Shown: positions 1 to 10,633 of the stretch, piece after piece
How the letters are laid out: each line of letters starts with the position of its first letter
Position numbering within the stretch: the stretch's first letter is position 1
DNA from: Hansfordia pulvinata
Lineage: Eukaryota; Ascomycota; Sordariomycetes; Xylariales
NCBI GenBank assembly: GCA_006538405.1
Contig: BJKQ01000002.1
Location: 3,472,001-3,536,000 of the forward strand
Reading direction: 5' to 3'
DNA length: 64,000 bases
Notes under the pieces: generated by a model
Seen by the model: only the letters and a program-made list of their open reading frames with translations
The model's database searches: none
What the model was told of the DNA's origin: nothing
Made by a program: the position numbers and the translations under genes

Positions 1-533
1 GGCGCCGAGCGGTCGCGCTGGTTCCGCGACGAGGGCTACGGCTACAACGCGGAGCAGCAGACCAAGCCGCAGACGCTGGGGTACGCGCTGGCCGACTCCC
101 CCGTGGCGCTGCTGGCCTGGCTGTGGGAGAAGCTGCGCGACTGGTCCGACGCGTACCCCTGGTCCGACGACGAGGTCTGCGCCTGGGTCAGCGTCTACTG
201 GCTGAGCGCCGCGGGGCCGCGGCCAGCGTGCGCATCTACTACGAGACGGCCCACAACGTCGACGGCAGGCCGGGCAAGCTCGACTGGAGGCGCCTGAGGT
301 CCTGGTCCCCCGGCGTCAAGCTCGGCTTCAGCCACTTCCCCATGGACCTCGAGGTGCGCCCCAGCTCGTGGGTCCGCACCCTCGGCACCACCGTCTTCGA
401 GCGCCACCACGACAGCGGCGGCCACTTTGCCGCTTGGGAGCGGCCGGCCGAGCTGGTCGCCGATGTCAGGGACATGTTCCGCCGGGGCGGCGGCGCGTTC
501 GGGGTCGTCGAGGGCCGGTCGGGGTATGCTTGA
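1..533 (+). CDS. Epoxide hydrolase, microsomal type (3' part)
   Basis: This is the C-terminal part of an alpha/beta-hydrolase epoxide hydrolase; the 5' part lies outside the window. Seen: frame 1 from base 1 carries the family stretch [19 protein letters not shown], then [11 protein letters not shown]. Frame 3 continues with RIYYE, a plausible position for the acidic charge-relay residue, and [11 protein letters not shown], which holds the catalytic His, and stops at 531-533. Known of the family: these enzymes hydrolyse epoxides to diols through an Asp-His-acid triad, often in xenobiotic or secondary metabolism. The nucleophile Asp should lie upstream of the window. Odd: the two frames join within about 214-223 only if one base is missing, which fits the other single-base breaks in the window. 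No intron is needed. Family assignment is good; substrate is unknown. Confidence 0.75.
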   Translation, partial: RRAVALVPRRGLRLQRGAADQAADAGVRAGRLPRGAAGLAVGEAARLVRRVPLVRRRGLRLGQRLLAERRGAAASVRIYYETAHNVDGRPGKLDWRRLRSWSPGVKLGFSHFPMDLEVRPSSWVRTLGTTVFERHHDSGGHFAAWERPAELVADVRDMFRRGGGAFGVVEGRSGYA

Positions 534-923
534 GTTTCTTCTTTTTCTTCTTTCACTTCTTCTTCTTCTTCTTCTTCTCTTCTCTCGGGTCGACGGATCC
601 TCGTCCCACCCCGGCAGCAGATCTCATGTCAATCAACGAAAGTCTCATGATGGAGTGGAATCAATCAAGAAGTAGCAGGTGGTATCATTTGGTGCCATGT
701 CAAGTACGCAGCATGCAGACTCGCCGGTTCGCAGAGAGTCCGAGTAATAAAAGCAAAAAGTGGTATCATTGCTTGCTTGCAAGCCGAACACGCCCAATCT
801 TGAACTGGTTTTCGTATCGCGTCGTCAATCGTGTCAGTGGTGTTCCGGCGCACCAGCCCCACCCCTCCGTAGGACTCGCACAAGCCCCTCTCCTCCATCC
901 CGTGATCCCTCCTTGTCCGTCCA
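534..923. other. Intergenic, convergent 3' ends; pyrimidine-rich tract
   Basis: No gene is supported here. A CTT/TTC-rich tract at about 536-587 directly follows the epoxide hydrolase stop codon and probably lies in its 3' UTR. Confidence 0.5.
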
Positions 924-1293
924 TCAGGTCGACTTGCCCTTGACGGCGCGGCTGGCGGGCGCGGTGCCCTGGCGCTGGGTGTACAGGAGGTAGCCGAACC
1001 AGACGGCGACGAGGGTGCCGATTATGAAGAAGTTGTCTGGGGCGGGGTTTTCCGAAGGGTCAGCGAACAGTGCGGAGAAAGAGGGAGGGACGTGACGTTG
1101 ATGTAGAGGAAGAAGAAGAAGACTCACGAATGGCAAATCCCAGTGTGCCCTCGACAAAGTTGACAAAGCCGCTGAAGAGGCCGGCGATGGTGTTGAGGAT
1201 GCCCTGGAAGAAGTGCCAGACGGTGGCGAAGATGCCTTGGATGACCTCGAGCACCGACTGGAACAGGTGCGAGATGCCGGAAGCGATGCCCAT
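924..1293 (-). CDS. Small putative membrane protein, 92 aa, two exons
   Basis: Exon 1 is 1293-1128 and exon 2 is 1036-924. The 91-bp intron (1037-1127) has a GTGAGT donor and CCCCAG acceptor, and the joined frame is open for 92 codons. Residues 1-55 are hydrophobic and amphipathic, rich in Phe, Ile and Gly, with repeated short helices. A clear membrane segment follows at about 58-73 (FFIIGTLVAVWFGYLLY), then a basic tail ending in AVKGKST. There is no cleavable signal peptide. I do not recognise a family. The hydrophobic N-terminal half suggests a protein lying along or looping into a membrane. The splice sites and the sharp change from hydrophobic to basic support a real gene. Confidence 0.6.
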
Positions 1294-2392
1294 GATGACG
1301 GTGGAGGTGACGGTGGAGGTGTAGATGTCGCGGTAAGGCTGTACTGAGCTGGTTGGTGAAAGATGGCGCGCGTATCCGTAGTACAGAGAGGTGCTGTCGC
1401 GGGAGTGTCGAGAATGTCGAGATGAGTGCTGGGGGACAGAAAGCTGCTGTCGACTGCTTTGGTTTGCGACGGGAAGCTGCTTGCGCCGGGAATAAATAGA
1501 GTCGGCTGCGAATCCTGCTTGTGCTCTGTCGCCAAGTTGCGCCTGGATGGAAGCGCCACCTTGCCTCAGCCTACGTCAGATGCCATCACCAACGCGCGCG
1601 CCCCGAGAGTCCACAGTCCTCTGGTTTTCCATGGGCGAAAACCCACCACCGAACCCCTGCCGCAGGCGCTGGGATCGCGTAGGAAAAGCTCCGGTGGCAG
1701 CCCAGGCCGGAGGGAGGCTGCACCAGCCACAGGGACCTCAGTTGACTTGGCCCAATCCATCTCTCTCTCTCTCTCTCTTTGTCTGGCGGGAGGTTCCTTC
1801 CCATCGCGATCCGCGGGCCTCGAGTGACGTCACCATCTCCCGCCCCCAAAAGCGGAAACACGCAGAGGCCCGCGTCACCTGTGATTCGTCAGGCATCTAC
1901 ATGTAATTTCTCAAGTGGGAGGTACATGTATTTGATCTTTTATCAACACCGTCCATGCAATGGGACCTCTCTTATCTTAGTAACCAACGAAAATCCCCAC
2001 AGAGGTGGCAGCCTCGTCTGCTTCAACCAATATCACATGCAGAAACTGAGAAAGTCTGATGAAGCGATAGCATCTGGTTCCATGGAACGTTTCGATCAAA
2101 TAAATACCCAATGTACGGTAAATAAGACAGACATGTGAAAACGCAACCAAAGCCTTAGTCGTATAAAGGTAATCCGAGCGAGATGATGCTCGTTCTCCGA
2201 ATACCACACCTTCATACCTGCATTACCTAAGGTAATATGAGAGTACTTAGCCAAGTAAGTCCCCTGGGTACCCTTTCGCCATCCTTCTTTCTTAAAACGA
2301 AGCACACAACAAATTTCCTCCTTCAATGGAAGACCCCGTCGTTAGGAGATCCCCAAGGCGACCAGCCCACAGAACCCCCCCGCGCTGCTGCT
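1294..2392. other. Intergenic; promoter side of the 92-aa protein gene
   Basis: No supported gene. It holds a (CT)n run at about 1761-1779 and a perfect TGACGTCA palindrome at 1825-1832. The sequence becomes more AT-rich from 1900 to 2340. Confidence 0.4.
1825..1832. promoter_or_regulatory. CRE-type palindrome TGACGTCA
   Basis: A perfect 8-bp ATF/CREB palindrome lies about 530 bp upstream of the minus-strand start at 1293. bZIP factors such as fungal Atf1/AtfA bind this core. Use at this locus is inferred only. Confidence 0.3.
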
Positions 2393-2863
2393 TCAACGGT
2401 GGCCGGACCCTTTCTTCCCGTCGTCGTAGCCCGTGATCTTATCGTATACCGAGCCGATGTGTTTGAAGAAGCGGTCCCCGGTGCTGTTGTCATCGTAATA
2501 CGTCGGGTCTTCTATCAAGTTTCCCTTGTGGTCCGTGCGGAGTTTCCCGTTTTCATCCGTCTTGTACCACTTGCCCCAAATCTTCTTACGTCCTCTTTTT
2601 TGGTGAGTGGTCCGGGGCACAATGGGACTCTCACCGACCTGTCAGACACGCTGTGTGTTAGCTGGCAGCTCCGAATCTCTGGCGTGCCTTTTCACCACTT
2701 GACTTCTGAGAGGGGGGAGGGGAGGGGTAAAAAATGGGTGTATTCTCACATCAGAACGGCTTGTCACCCCCGCCTGGTCGACGTCCGCGGCCGGCGTCGG
2801 CAGGGCGGCCACCAGAACCGCCGGTACGGCCATGGCGCCGAGTAGGATGTTCAGCAGCTTCAT
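2393..2863 (-). CDS. Small basic secreted protein, 119 aa, two exons
   Basis: Exon 1 is 2863-2750 (38 codons) and exon 2 is 2638-2393. The 111-bp intron (2639-2749) has a GTGAGA donor and CTGACAG acceptor. Residues 1-20 form a typical signal peptide (MKLLNILLGAMAVPAVLVAA). The mature part has a dibasic stretch QKRGRKK, a plausible Kex2 site, then a hydrophilic, Tyr/Asp/Lys/Gly-rich tail with an NST glycosylation sequon. It has no cysteines, unlike most apoplastic effectors. I recognise no family. It could be a secreted propeptide product or an effector-like small secreted protein; only the secretion is well supported. Confidence 0.6.
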
Positions 2864-4664
2864 GTTTTATTTGCACACGCGTGGCACACTTTGCCTCGAG
2901 TAGGTAGGTAGTGGTTCGATGCTCAGAGGTCAGATGCGGGCTCAGGGCGGGAATTATGTTCGGGGTAACAGTTCCCTGCCCCGTGTGTGTGTGTGTGACG
3001 CCTCAGGTTTTCGCCTTCTTCACTCTTACATGTCCGAGGGGGCCGGTCTTTATAGGGGACCGCTGCGGCACAGCGAGATCAATGTCAAGAGAACCACAGT
3101 CTGGCCCGGCGCCATCCAGCGCGTCATTTTTTGGGTGCGTCGGGCTCCCGGCGGTCTTGGGCCACTTGGTCCCCGAATCCCACCATTTCGCCCCGTCTTG
3201 AGACCATGGAGCCCTCGGCCACCCGCAAGCCACAATGTCGCCGACACCGACACCGACACCATCGCCTCCGCCTCCGCCTCCCCCGAGTGCCTGCCACTCG
3301 GTAGTTGACTTGCCGGATTCGGCTCTAGAGCAAGATCAACTGGCCTGAGTGTGGATGTGTTGGGCCCTTTGCAAGTCGACCCCTCCCCCCCTCAGCTCAC
3401 GGAAATGAAAGCCGGTCGCGAACCATGCCCGGTGCAGTTGCCGGCGACCGGCCCCAGCGGAGGGGTTCGCCGCAGCATGCTCGCTCGCTCCGCGGGGAAG
3501 CGATTGCCGATCCGCCACCTTTGCTCGTATTTCTCCAAGGCGGCATGTGATCAACCACGGCCCGTCGGATGGCAGGAAAAGGGGGGGGGGGCAAAGGGTC
3601 AAGAAGTACTGCTCGTAGTCATGCGAGAGCAGACATCATGCCCCATACATCACTCATCGTCTGGTTGGACAACGAGAGCCAGATGCCTCTGCTTTAAGAG
3701 CATCACAAGGGGAGCAAGCATGAGTGTCTGTTTGGAACGACGCGTGATGGCGCTCCAGCCTGCCCTGCGCCTCTTTTCCTACGGGCGAATTCTGCCTAGG
3801 CGTTCCTTCACGGCGGCTGCCTTGCGACAATACGATCAACTTTAAAAGTCGTAGAATGCACGCCAGTGTCGGATAAAGGCCGCTACTGAGCCACCTTCAC
3901 GTTGTACACCACACATCGCGATGATGCCGGCCGCCCGTTTCTCGCCTCCGGTGCATTCGGGGATCCAATTTTTCTTCCTTCGGCGCACAATTGCAACGTC
4001 GATGCAGCCGCCCCACTGACAAGTCTTCGCAACCAACGGCCCGGCTTGTCGGTAATGTCTCGCCACTTACGTACCGTACTTCCGGGTTGTCAACCGGCTT
4101 TCGGCCGGGCCTTTGCTGGCGGCATAGATCCCCGGCGCACCTCTCTTTCCATCTCCTCTCTTCCTGTGTGTGTGCGTCTCTCTCTCTCTCTCTCTTTCTG
4201 TATCCTCCTGTCTTCTGTATCTCCCTCTCTTCTGTATCTCCCTCTCTTCTGTATCTCTCTCTCTTTCTGTATCCCCTCTCTTCTGTATCTCCCCCACTTA
4301 CACTCGCATAAACACTCGTCACGCCTAGAGGGAGGACTGTACGCAAGCGCAGCTTTCTCCGATAGGAGTCGGTAGGCAAAGAGACGATATAGAAGCAGAA
4401 AGCCTACAGTTTCAACATTTCTCTCAACCCAAGCTGTCAAGCTCACTCATGGTCGCTGAGATCTGCCTGATTCACCACAAAGCCACCGCCGAGTTCGGCC
4501 TGTTGTCCTTCATCCACCAAAACTCACAGCCTTGGAAGGGGTGAATGGATGGGGCCGACAGCGCAGGTGGGCCACAGGCACGGAGTTGTTTCCCCCCCCG
4601 CTCCCCCTTCGGCTTTCGAGCTGCTTCTTCTCCCCGACGCATGGGCCCGGCAGACGCGACTGAC
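2864..4664. other. Intergenic; promoter of the 119-aa gene and 3' flank of the 200-aa gene
   Basis: No convincing coding sequence. Short open frames here overlap on both strands and show no domain. It contains the pyrimidine minisatellite at 4172-4300 and a (GACACC)n-like stretch near 3240-3260. Confidence 0.4.
4172..4300. repeat. Pyrimidine minisatellite, about 17-bp unit
   Basis: A (TC)n run at about 4176-4195 leads into five or six imperfect copies of a unit close to TTCTGTATCTCCCTCTC. Unit length varies between copies (15-19 bp). Confidence 0.8.
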
Positions 4665-5267
4665 TCAGTTCTTCTTGGCCACCTCTCTCAGGTAACGCTT
4701 CATCTCGCCGCTCGCAAGGTACGCGTTCAGCCCTTGGTGGATGTAGCGCTCGTAGACCGAGGCCAGGTCCCAGTCGCACCTGCGTCCGTCGTTCTGCTTC
4801 TCCATCTCTTCCCGGACCAGGCCCTCCTGGTAGTACTCGGCCATCTTGAGAGCCTGCGCGTCGTCGTAGTTCAAGCGCCGAAGCGGGCCCACGAGGCCGG
4901 CGTAGGTGTGCCCGGTCGTCACGCAGTACTCGGCGATCTTCCTGGGCGTGAGGCCCTCCCTCTGCCACTTGGCGTAGTCCAGCCGCTCCTGCGTCGTCAG
5001 AGCCTTAACCGGCTCGTAGTGTTCCATGTCGCCGAATGATTCCTTCCACTCGTCGGCCGGTATCTGCCCCAGCTTGTCGAGGAACGCCAGCACGCTGGTG
5101 CGGTCGTCGCCGTCGTCGCCGCCGCCGCGGCTGGCGATGCGGCCGCTGCTGCGCTCCGAGCGGGAGGGGACCAGCGGTGCTGCCTCCGGGGCGCCTCCCA
5201 GGGACAGAGCGGCAGCCGCCCATGACGGGCCCGCCAGAGCGATCGCGCACAGAGCGCCCACCCGCAT
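4665..5267 (-). CDS. Secreted protein of unknown function, 200 aa
   Basis: One exon from ATG 5267 to the stop at 4665. The frame stays open upstream to about 5396, but the ATG at 5267 is chosen because it begins a signal peptide (MRVGALCAIALAGPSWAAA). After it come a low-complexity Gly/Ser/Arg segment (about 25-55, with GGGDDGDD) and a compact, well-mixed C-terminal domain of about 140 residues rich in Tyr, Glu and Arg, with two cysteines (in AEYCVTT and GRRCDWD) that could pair. I do not recognise the family. Composition and codon usage look like a real gene. Confidence 0.65.
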   Translation of the reverse strand: MRVGALCAIALAGPSWAAAALSLGGAPEAAPLVPSRSERSSGRIASRGGGDDGDDRTSVLAFLDKLGQIPADEWKESFGDMEHYEPVKALTTQERLDYAKWQREGLTPRKIAEYCVTTGHTYAGLVGPLRRLNYDDAQALKMAEYYQEGLVREEMEKQNDGRRCDWDLASVYERYIHQGLNAYLASGEMKRYLREVAKKN

Positions 5268-6335
5268 GTTGCTTTTCCTGGCGCTTAACGACCTCGGGTA
5301 CTGGGCTCGGCAGCTGTTATCGGGATGGAGAGTGACGTAAAGAGGGATGCTATCTCGAGATGATCTCCCTACCTCCTGGGGACTGGTGGGACTCACGGCC
5401 CTGGCTTCTCAGTCTTAGACAGGGGCAGAAACTAACGGAGCTGGAAAATGTGCTTTGTAAAAGATGACCAAGAAACGTCGAGGGATCCAGGTCTCCAAGA
5501 CGGCGCATCTTATAGCATGGTCTCGTTTCTGGAACACAGAGAGCAAGAACCGTCCAGACTCAGCCCTGCGTGGGCCCACAGAGAGGAGCACGCGCTATTT
5601 GACCAAAAACTACCTACCTAGGTAGCAGGCAGATAGATAGCAGTATCGCGAGGTACTCTAATAGAGTAATAAAGCTGAAAGAGGGAGGTGGCGAGCGCCA
5701 CGCTCGCCGCGCAAAACTGAATGAGCGCCAGTCTGCGGCGACACCTGCTTTCGCCGCCGCCGCCTCGCACGGCGCTGTTGCCTGCCCACCGTTGCCTACC
5801 TACCGTAGGGAGTAAGATGGTCAGTCACAAGTCTCTTCGAAGATTGGAAAGATATCTCGATATCGACTCGCGGCCCTCTCCGGTGGCAAGCGAACAGTAT
5901 AGAGGCCGTCCGGTCTCAGGCCACGGCCACGTTCGCCTGCACCGTGCTGGACACTGTCCTAGCGCCGATCACACACTGTGCGGTTGGAAGCGGCCCGTCG
6001 CATTCACCCTCACCACACGTCAACTGCCTTATTACCACCACCTTGTCGTCTCACTCATCTTCAATCCGCCCAACATCACCCCCCGCCTCCAACAACAGTC
6101 GACGGCGCCTGAGTTCAAAAGACACCGCCCTCCGAAACCCGCAACCACCGTCTCCGGACCGTCGCGAAAACCCTCACCCCCGGTGCCACCGGCGGTCGTT
6201 CGGCCACGCCACGCACACACGCGCGCATATCTCTCTCTGCTTGCGCCCGTTCGTTGAATCGGACTTGCCCGAAAACCCTTTGCCACTGCGCCTCCTCCCC
6301 TTCCCTTCCCTGGTCTGTCCCACCGCCGTTTCGCC
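5268..6335. other. Divergent intergenic region between the 200-aa secreted gene and MED10
   Basis: A shared upstream region. A TACCTACCTAGGTAG micro-repeat sits near 5617-5632. From about 6000 to 6330 the sequence is C-rich and pyrimidine-rich, as expected for a 5' UTR of the plus-strand gene. No coding exon is supported. Confidence 0.4.
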
Positions 6336-7043
6336 ATGGCGCCCATCCAGCAGCGCTTCGATCACGACCGGATAGAACGTGAGCCCTTCCCCCCCCCCCC
6401 CCCCCCCTCCACACCAATCCCACGGGCGCGCAAGCCAAAGAACAGAGAAAAGAGCCATAAAGCAAGTAAACCGCAACGCAAAAACTAACCAACCCATCCG
6501 CCCCAAAAAACAGAACAACTCAAAGAAACGATCCAAACCCTCTACCAGATCCTGGTGCAGGTCTCCTCCTACGACACCTCCTCCTCCCGCGCGACCCGCG
6601 ACGTCCTGGCCGCGGAGCTGCGCTCCCTGTCCGCGGCCCTGGCCTCCGTCCACGCCACCGCCTCCGACCCGAGCCCCGAGGCCAGCCTCCCCCACCTGCC
6701 CCCCGAGCTGGTCCAGTACGTCGAGAACGGCCGGAACCCGGACATCTACACCCGCGAGTTCGCCGAGCTGGTCCGCAGGGGCAACCAGACCGCCAAGGGC
6801 CGCATGACCGCCTTCTCGTCCCTGCGCGACGAGCTGCGCGCCCACGTCGACGCCGCCATGCCCGAGCTGCGCCCCGACACCGCCCGCATCGCCGCCGCCA
6901 CCACCCTGCCCGCGGCCGACGGCGGCGGCGGCGGCGGCGGCGGCCCCGGGGACGGGCAGCAGGCTGCTGCTGCTTCTGGTGGTGGTGGTGGTGGTGGTGG
7001 TGGTGTCGTCGCTGCCGGCAACGGCTTCGCGCCCGCGCCGTAA
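6336..7043 (+). CDS. med10: Mediator complex subunit 10
   Basis: Exon 1 is 6336-6378 and exon 2 is 6514-7043, joined with a GTGAGC donor and an AACAG acceptor; the product is 190 aa. Seen: the early segment reads DRIEQQLKETIQTLYQILVQ and continues to LPPELVQYVENGRNPDIYTREF and TAKGRMTAFSSLRDELRA, the Med10/Nut2 core that matches yeast and metazoan Med10. Role known from the family: a middle-module Mediator subunit linking activators to RNA polymerase II in the nucleus. Odd: the 135-bp intron carries a C homopolymer of about 19 at 6389-6407. The C terminus (about 154-184) contains two poly-Gly runs, one encoded by GGC repeats and one by GGT repeats, which are prone to length change. Convergent with leu2. 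Confidence 0.9.
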
Positions 7044-7885
7044 AGAGTGAAGCGGGGTGTCCCGGGTTTGCCCTCGCGCCGCACACAAGACACGCGACAT
7101 TGTAACATATCGAGGCCAAACAAAAGGGGGTTATATCGGGCACAGACACACGCTGTACTGTCCCCCTTCTTGTCTTCATTCAAGAGGCAGGCCGTACCTT
7201 CCTCCTCCTCTACAACATCATCTTCATGGATTCACGGCGTTAGGACAAAGACGGGGATCGGCAGCGTTTTTCGCTTTCTGTTTTTTGGGGGGGTTCCAAT
7301 TCATAGGTCACGAGACATGCGCGGGCGGACGGGACGATTAGGTTCCGTCCTCATTTCTTCCTTCCTCGAGGTTTGCTCACGAAACGGCCGTCCTCCCTGC
7401 GTACCTGGCCCTCTGAGGATGGATCACCAGCCCATCTACTACACCCTGGTCTTCCTATCCTCTGGCGTTCGGTCGTCCGCTGCGTTGCGTTCAGTGCAAC
7501 TCTCCCATTACAAATTTACACTTTAGAACCGAAATCCACCTATAGCAATTCATCTGAAGCGGGCTCGGAGCCCCGAGCGAGAGCACCCACCAGGGCGCGA
7601 GCCCAGGAGAACGGCAGAGAACTCCCTGAGCCGCATTGGCGGCTGCCGGGATTACCCAATGCTGGCGCTGTCAATGAACGCAGATGAATACAAACAGCTC
7701 TCAGGTCGTAAAATGAGATATCCTCAACAATCACGCACCCTTTGCAAATCATCGTGGTCATGCTCGTGTCTCGTTTTACTTATTTTACTTTCTTTTGGTT
7801 TTTTATGACGGCGGGCCGCTTCCACGGTCCCTTGGGGCACCACCTATCCAAAGCTTGAAAAAGCTGGGGGGCGTCGCCGCATCTT
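7044..7885. other. Convergent intergenic region, MED10 and leu2 3' flanks
   Basis: Both flanking genes end here, so it should hold two 3' UTRs and terminators. T-rich DNA at 7770-7805 lies just downstream of the leu2 stop on the minus strand. No further gene is seen. Confidence 0.45.
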
Positions 7886-9363
7886 TTAACCCTGCAGGAC
7901 CTTGATGAGCTCGGCGACAATGGCGTCGCCCATCTCCTTGGTTCCGACGGAGCCGCCCATGTCCTTGGTGCGCACGCCGCCGTCGATGACGTTGCGGACG
8001 GCCTTCTCGATCGCTTCGGCCTCCTTGGGCAGCTGCAGCGAGTAACGGCACATCATCGCGATCGACAGCACGGTGCCGACGGGGTTGACGATGCCCTTGC
8101 CGGAGATGTCGGGGGCAGAGCCTGCGCGGAGAAGCTCGGATCAGCAGATTGCTCCTACATCACGGCGGTACGCGGGTGGAGGGGGGGGGGGGGGCTAGAC
8201 GCGACACATCGGAGGCAATGGACAGGGAGCGCTTACCGTGGATGGGCTCGTAGATGCCGTTGCAGCGGCTCTTGCCGTCGGGGATGCCGCTCAGACTGGC
8301 GCTGGGGCTCAGGCCGATGCTGCCGGGGATGACGCTGGCCTCGTCGCTGACAATGTCGCCGAACAGGTTGCTGGTGACGACGACGCCGTTGAGGCCGCGG
8401 GGGTTCTTGACCATGATCATGGCGGCGCTGTCGATGAGCTGGTGGTTGATCTGGAGCTGGGGGAACTCGTTGGCCATGACCTCGGTGACGACCTTGCGCC
8501 ACAGGCGGCTGGTGGCCAGGACGTTGGCCTTGTCCAGGCTCCAGACGGGCGCGGGGGGGTCGCGGGCCAGGGCCAGGTGGGCGGCCAGGCGGGTGATGCG
8601 CTCGATCTCGGGGCGCGAGTAGGGCTCCGTGTCGAGGGCGTGGCCGCTGCCGTCGTCCTCCTTGCGCTCGCCAAAGTAGATGCCGCCGGTGAGCTCGCGG
8701 ATGATGGTGAAGTCGGTGCCGCGGCAGACCTCGGCCTTGAGGGGCGAGTGCTCGACCAGCGACTCGGCCGGGAAGAAGCAGGGGCGCAGGTTGCCGTACG
8801 TCTCCATCTCCTTGCGCAGGCGCAGGATGCCCTGCTCCGGGCGCACGGCGCCGGTGCCCCATTCCGGCCCGCCGATGGCGCCCAGCAGGACGGCGTCGGC
8901 GGCCTTGGCGGCCGCCAGGGCCTCGTCGGTCAGCGGCGTTCCATGGGCGTTGATCGAGCACTGTGAAGAACGCGTGAGTTTGGTGGTCAGCATAGCTCAA
9001 CTGGGTGCAATCCGTCGAGGCTGCGGGTGAAGCAGTGTCGACGGAGGAGAGAGCCTTTCTGGCGGACGCCCTCGCAGGGCAGTGGCACGTAGAAGACGTG
9101 CTGAGGGAGAGAGCAAACTTACACCGCCGAGAAGGTGGTCCTGGAGGTTGAACTTGGAGCCGGAGCTGCCGTGGGACTCGATGGTCTTGAGGACCTGTGC
9201 AAAGGTGTAAGCCCGGGGGGTGCGTTTACACGCGCAACGCGGGCGACCCGCCGCGGGAATCAGCCACGAGGCAAGACGGGGCCGGACGAACCTTGACGGC
9301 CTCGGCGACGACCTCGGGACCGCAGTGGTCACCACCAAAGACGACGATGTTGTGTGTGGTCAT
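7886..9363 (-). CDS. leu2: 3-isopropylmalate dehydrogenase
   Basis: Four exons: 9363-9292, 9194-9123, 8960-8237 and 8121-7886, giving 367 aa, the usual fungal length. It catalyses NAD-dependent oxidative decarboxylation of 3-isopropylmalate, the third step of leucine synthesis. Seen: the dinucleotide-fold start [29 protein letters not shown] at about 72-83, substrate Arg residues in the RLRKEM and NLRP segments, LTGGIYFG at about 137-145, and the metal-binding signature [12 protein letters not shown] at about 246-257, followed by [11 protein letters not shown]. Intron 1 uses a GTTCGT donor, the others GTAAGT and GTAAGC. Reading frame and phases are intact, unlike several neighbours. Neurospora calls this locus leu-1. 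Confidence 0.95.
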
Positions 9364-10633
9364 GGCGAAGGTGTTGGGGTCTGGAGCTTGTCGAAATGGG
9401 AGAGGCGGTTGGAGTGGGAGAAGACAGCAGGGAGAGAGGGGGAGGAGAGTTGAGTGGTGGGAGAGGGTGGATCGAGCAGAGAAAGCCGGAGCGAAGGCGG
9501 GACGACGAAGGGGCCCTGCAAGGGCGCCACCAACCAGATGCGCGGATGCGCTGATTGCAGGCTTCCCTGATCGAGGCGATGTCCCGTCTTGGATCGTCAA
9601 TTGAGGGGCCAGCAAAGGAGGTCTGAGTATGCAGACTTTTGATGCTCACGAGACTGAGCAGCGCTTCAAATTGAAAGGGCCTAATGTCATTAATGAAGAC
9701 CACAAATGCAGTTGCATCGCCGTCGCTTTCTCTCTTTTCTCACCCGCGTTTACTCCCCCGGGGCAGCTCCCAGTACCTTCATGTATTAGAGCCTCCCCCG
9801 CCAAATCGAATCTGTCTGGTCGCCACGAGCTTGCCCCGCTATCCGACATCGGAGCCGTTCTGTCCGGCAGTCCCGCCGGGGTTATGCAGCCAAGCACATC
9901 AGCTCCTCTCTTTGCTGAATACACCTCCCGTTCCGTCCAGTATGCGATACACGCATGACCCGTGATGGCTTCATTTCAGTATGGTATTGTTAACTCGTCT
10001 TGCGTCGTGAATGACAGCTGAAGAGTATACAAGCTTCACCAGCTCACACGCATGCCTCCCAGCTTTGTAACTGCCATCGGTTTGCTGCTTTACGCATGCA
10101 TCAAGGCCTCAAAAATGATGATAGCTTGCGAGTATAGATTGCTCTCTAGATATATACCCCCGTGTTCGCCGACTGATCGGCTTGTAGTGCACGGCCAATT
10201 CGACCGAGTTGCAGTCCGTTTACCCCGATGGCGGGGGTGATGGACACCATCCACATAAAGCATTAGACGTTGCGACACTGTTCTGCTTTTCCTCCTCTCA
10301 CCAATGGCTTCATGTGTTGCGGCTTCCTGCTGTAAGCCATCCTCGTACCCGGGGCCTCCACGGGCCGTGATCCTCAGCCAATATAGCTCTTTTCCACATC
10401 CCCTTTCCAAATTCTCTTGGGAATCCGCCCACACAATGCGTATTTGTGCATTTTGATTTTACAAAGAAAACAACAAAAATCGGAAATCTGGCCACCTCGC
10501 TCATGTTTGACACCTGTCCTACATATATTCACATGAATTTCTTTTTTTACACCTGCGCCTCGCTTGTTTCGTGCGCCGATAGTCTGAGTTCGGAGCACTT
10601 TGGCATCACCAGGCCGCCTGCGTTCTGGTGGCA
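9364..10633. other. Intergenic, leu2 promoter and 3' flank of the PHD-finger gene
   Basis: No supported gene. The half nearest leu2 is GA-rich and should hold its promoter and leader. I found no clear Leu3 CCG-N4-CGG site by eye. The rest is unusually AT-rich for this window. Confidence 0.4.
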
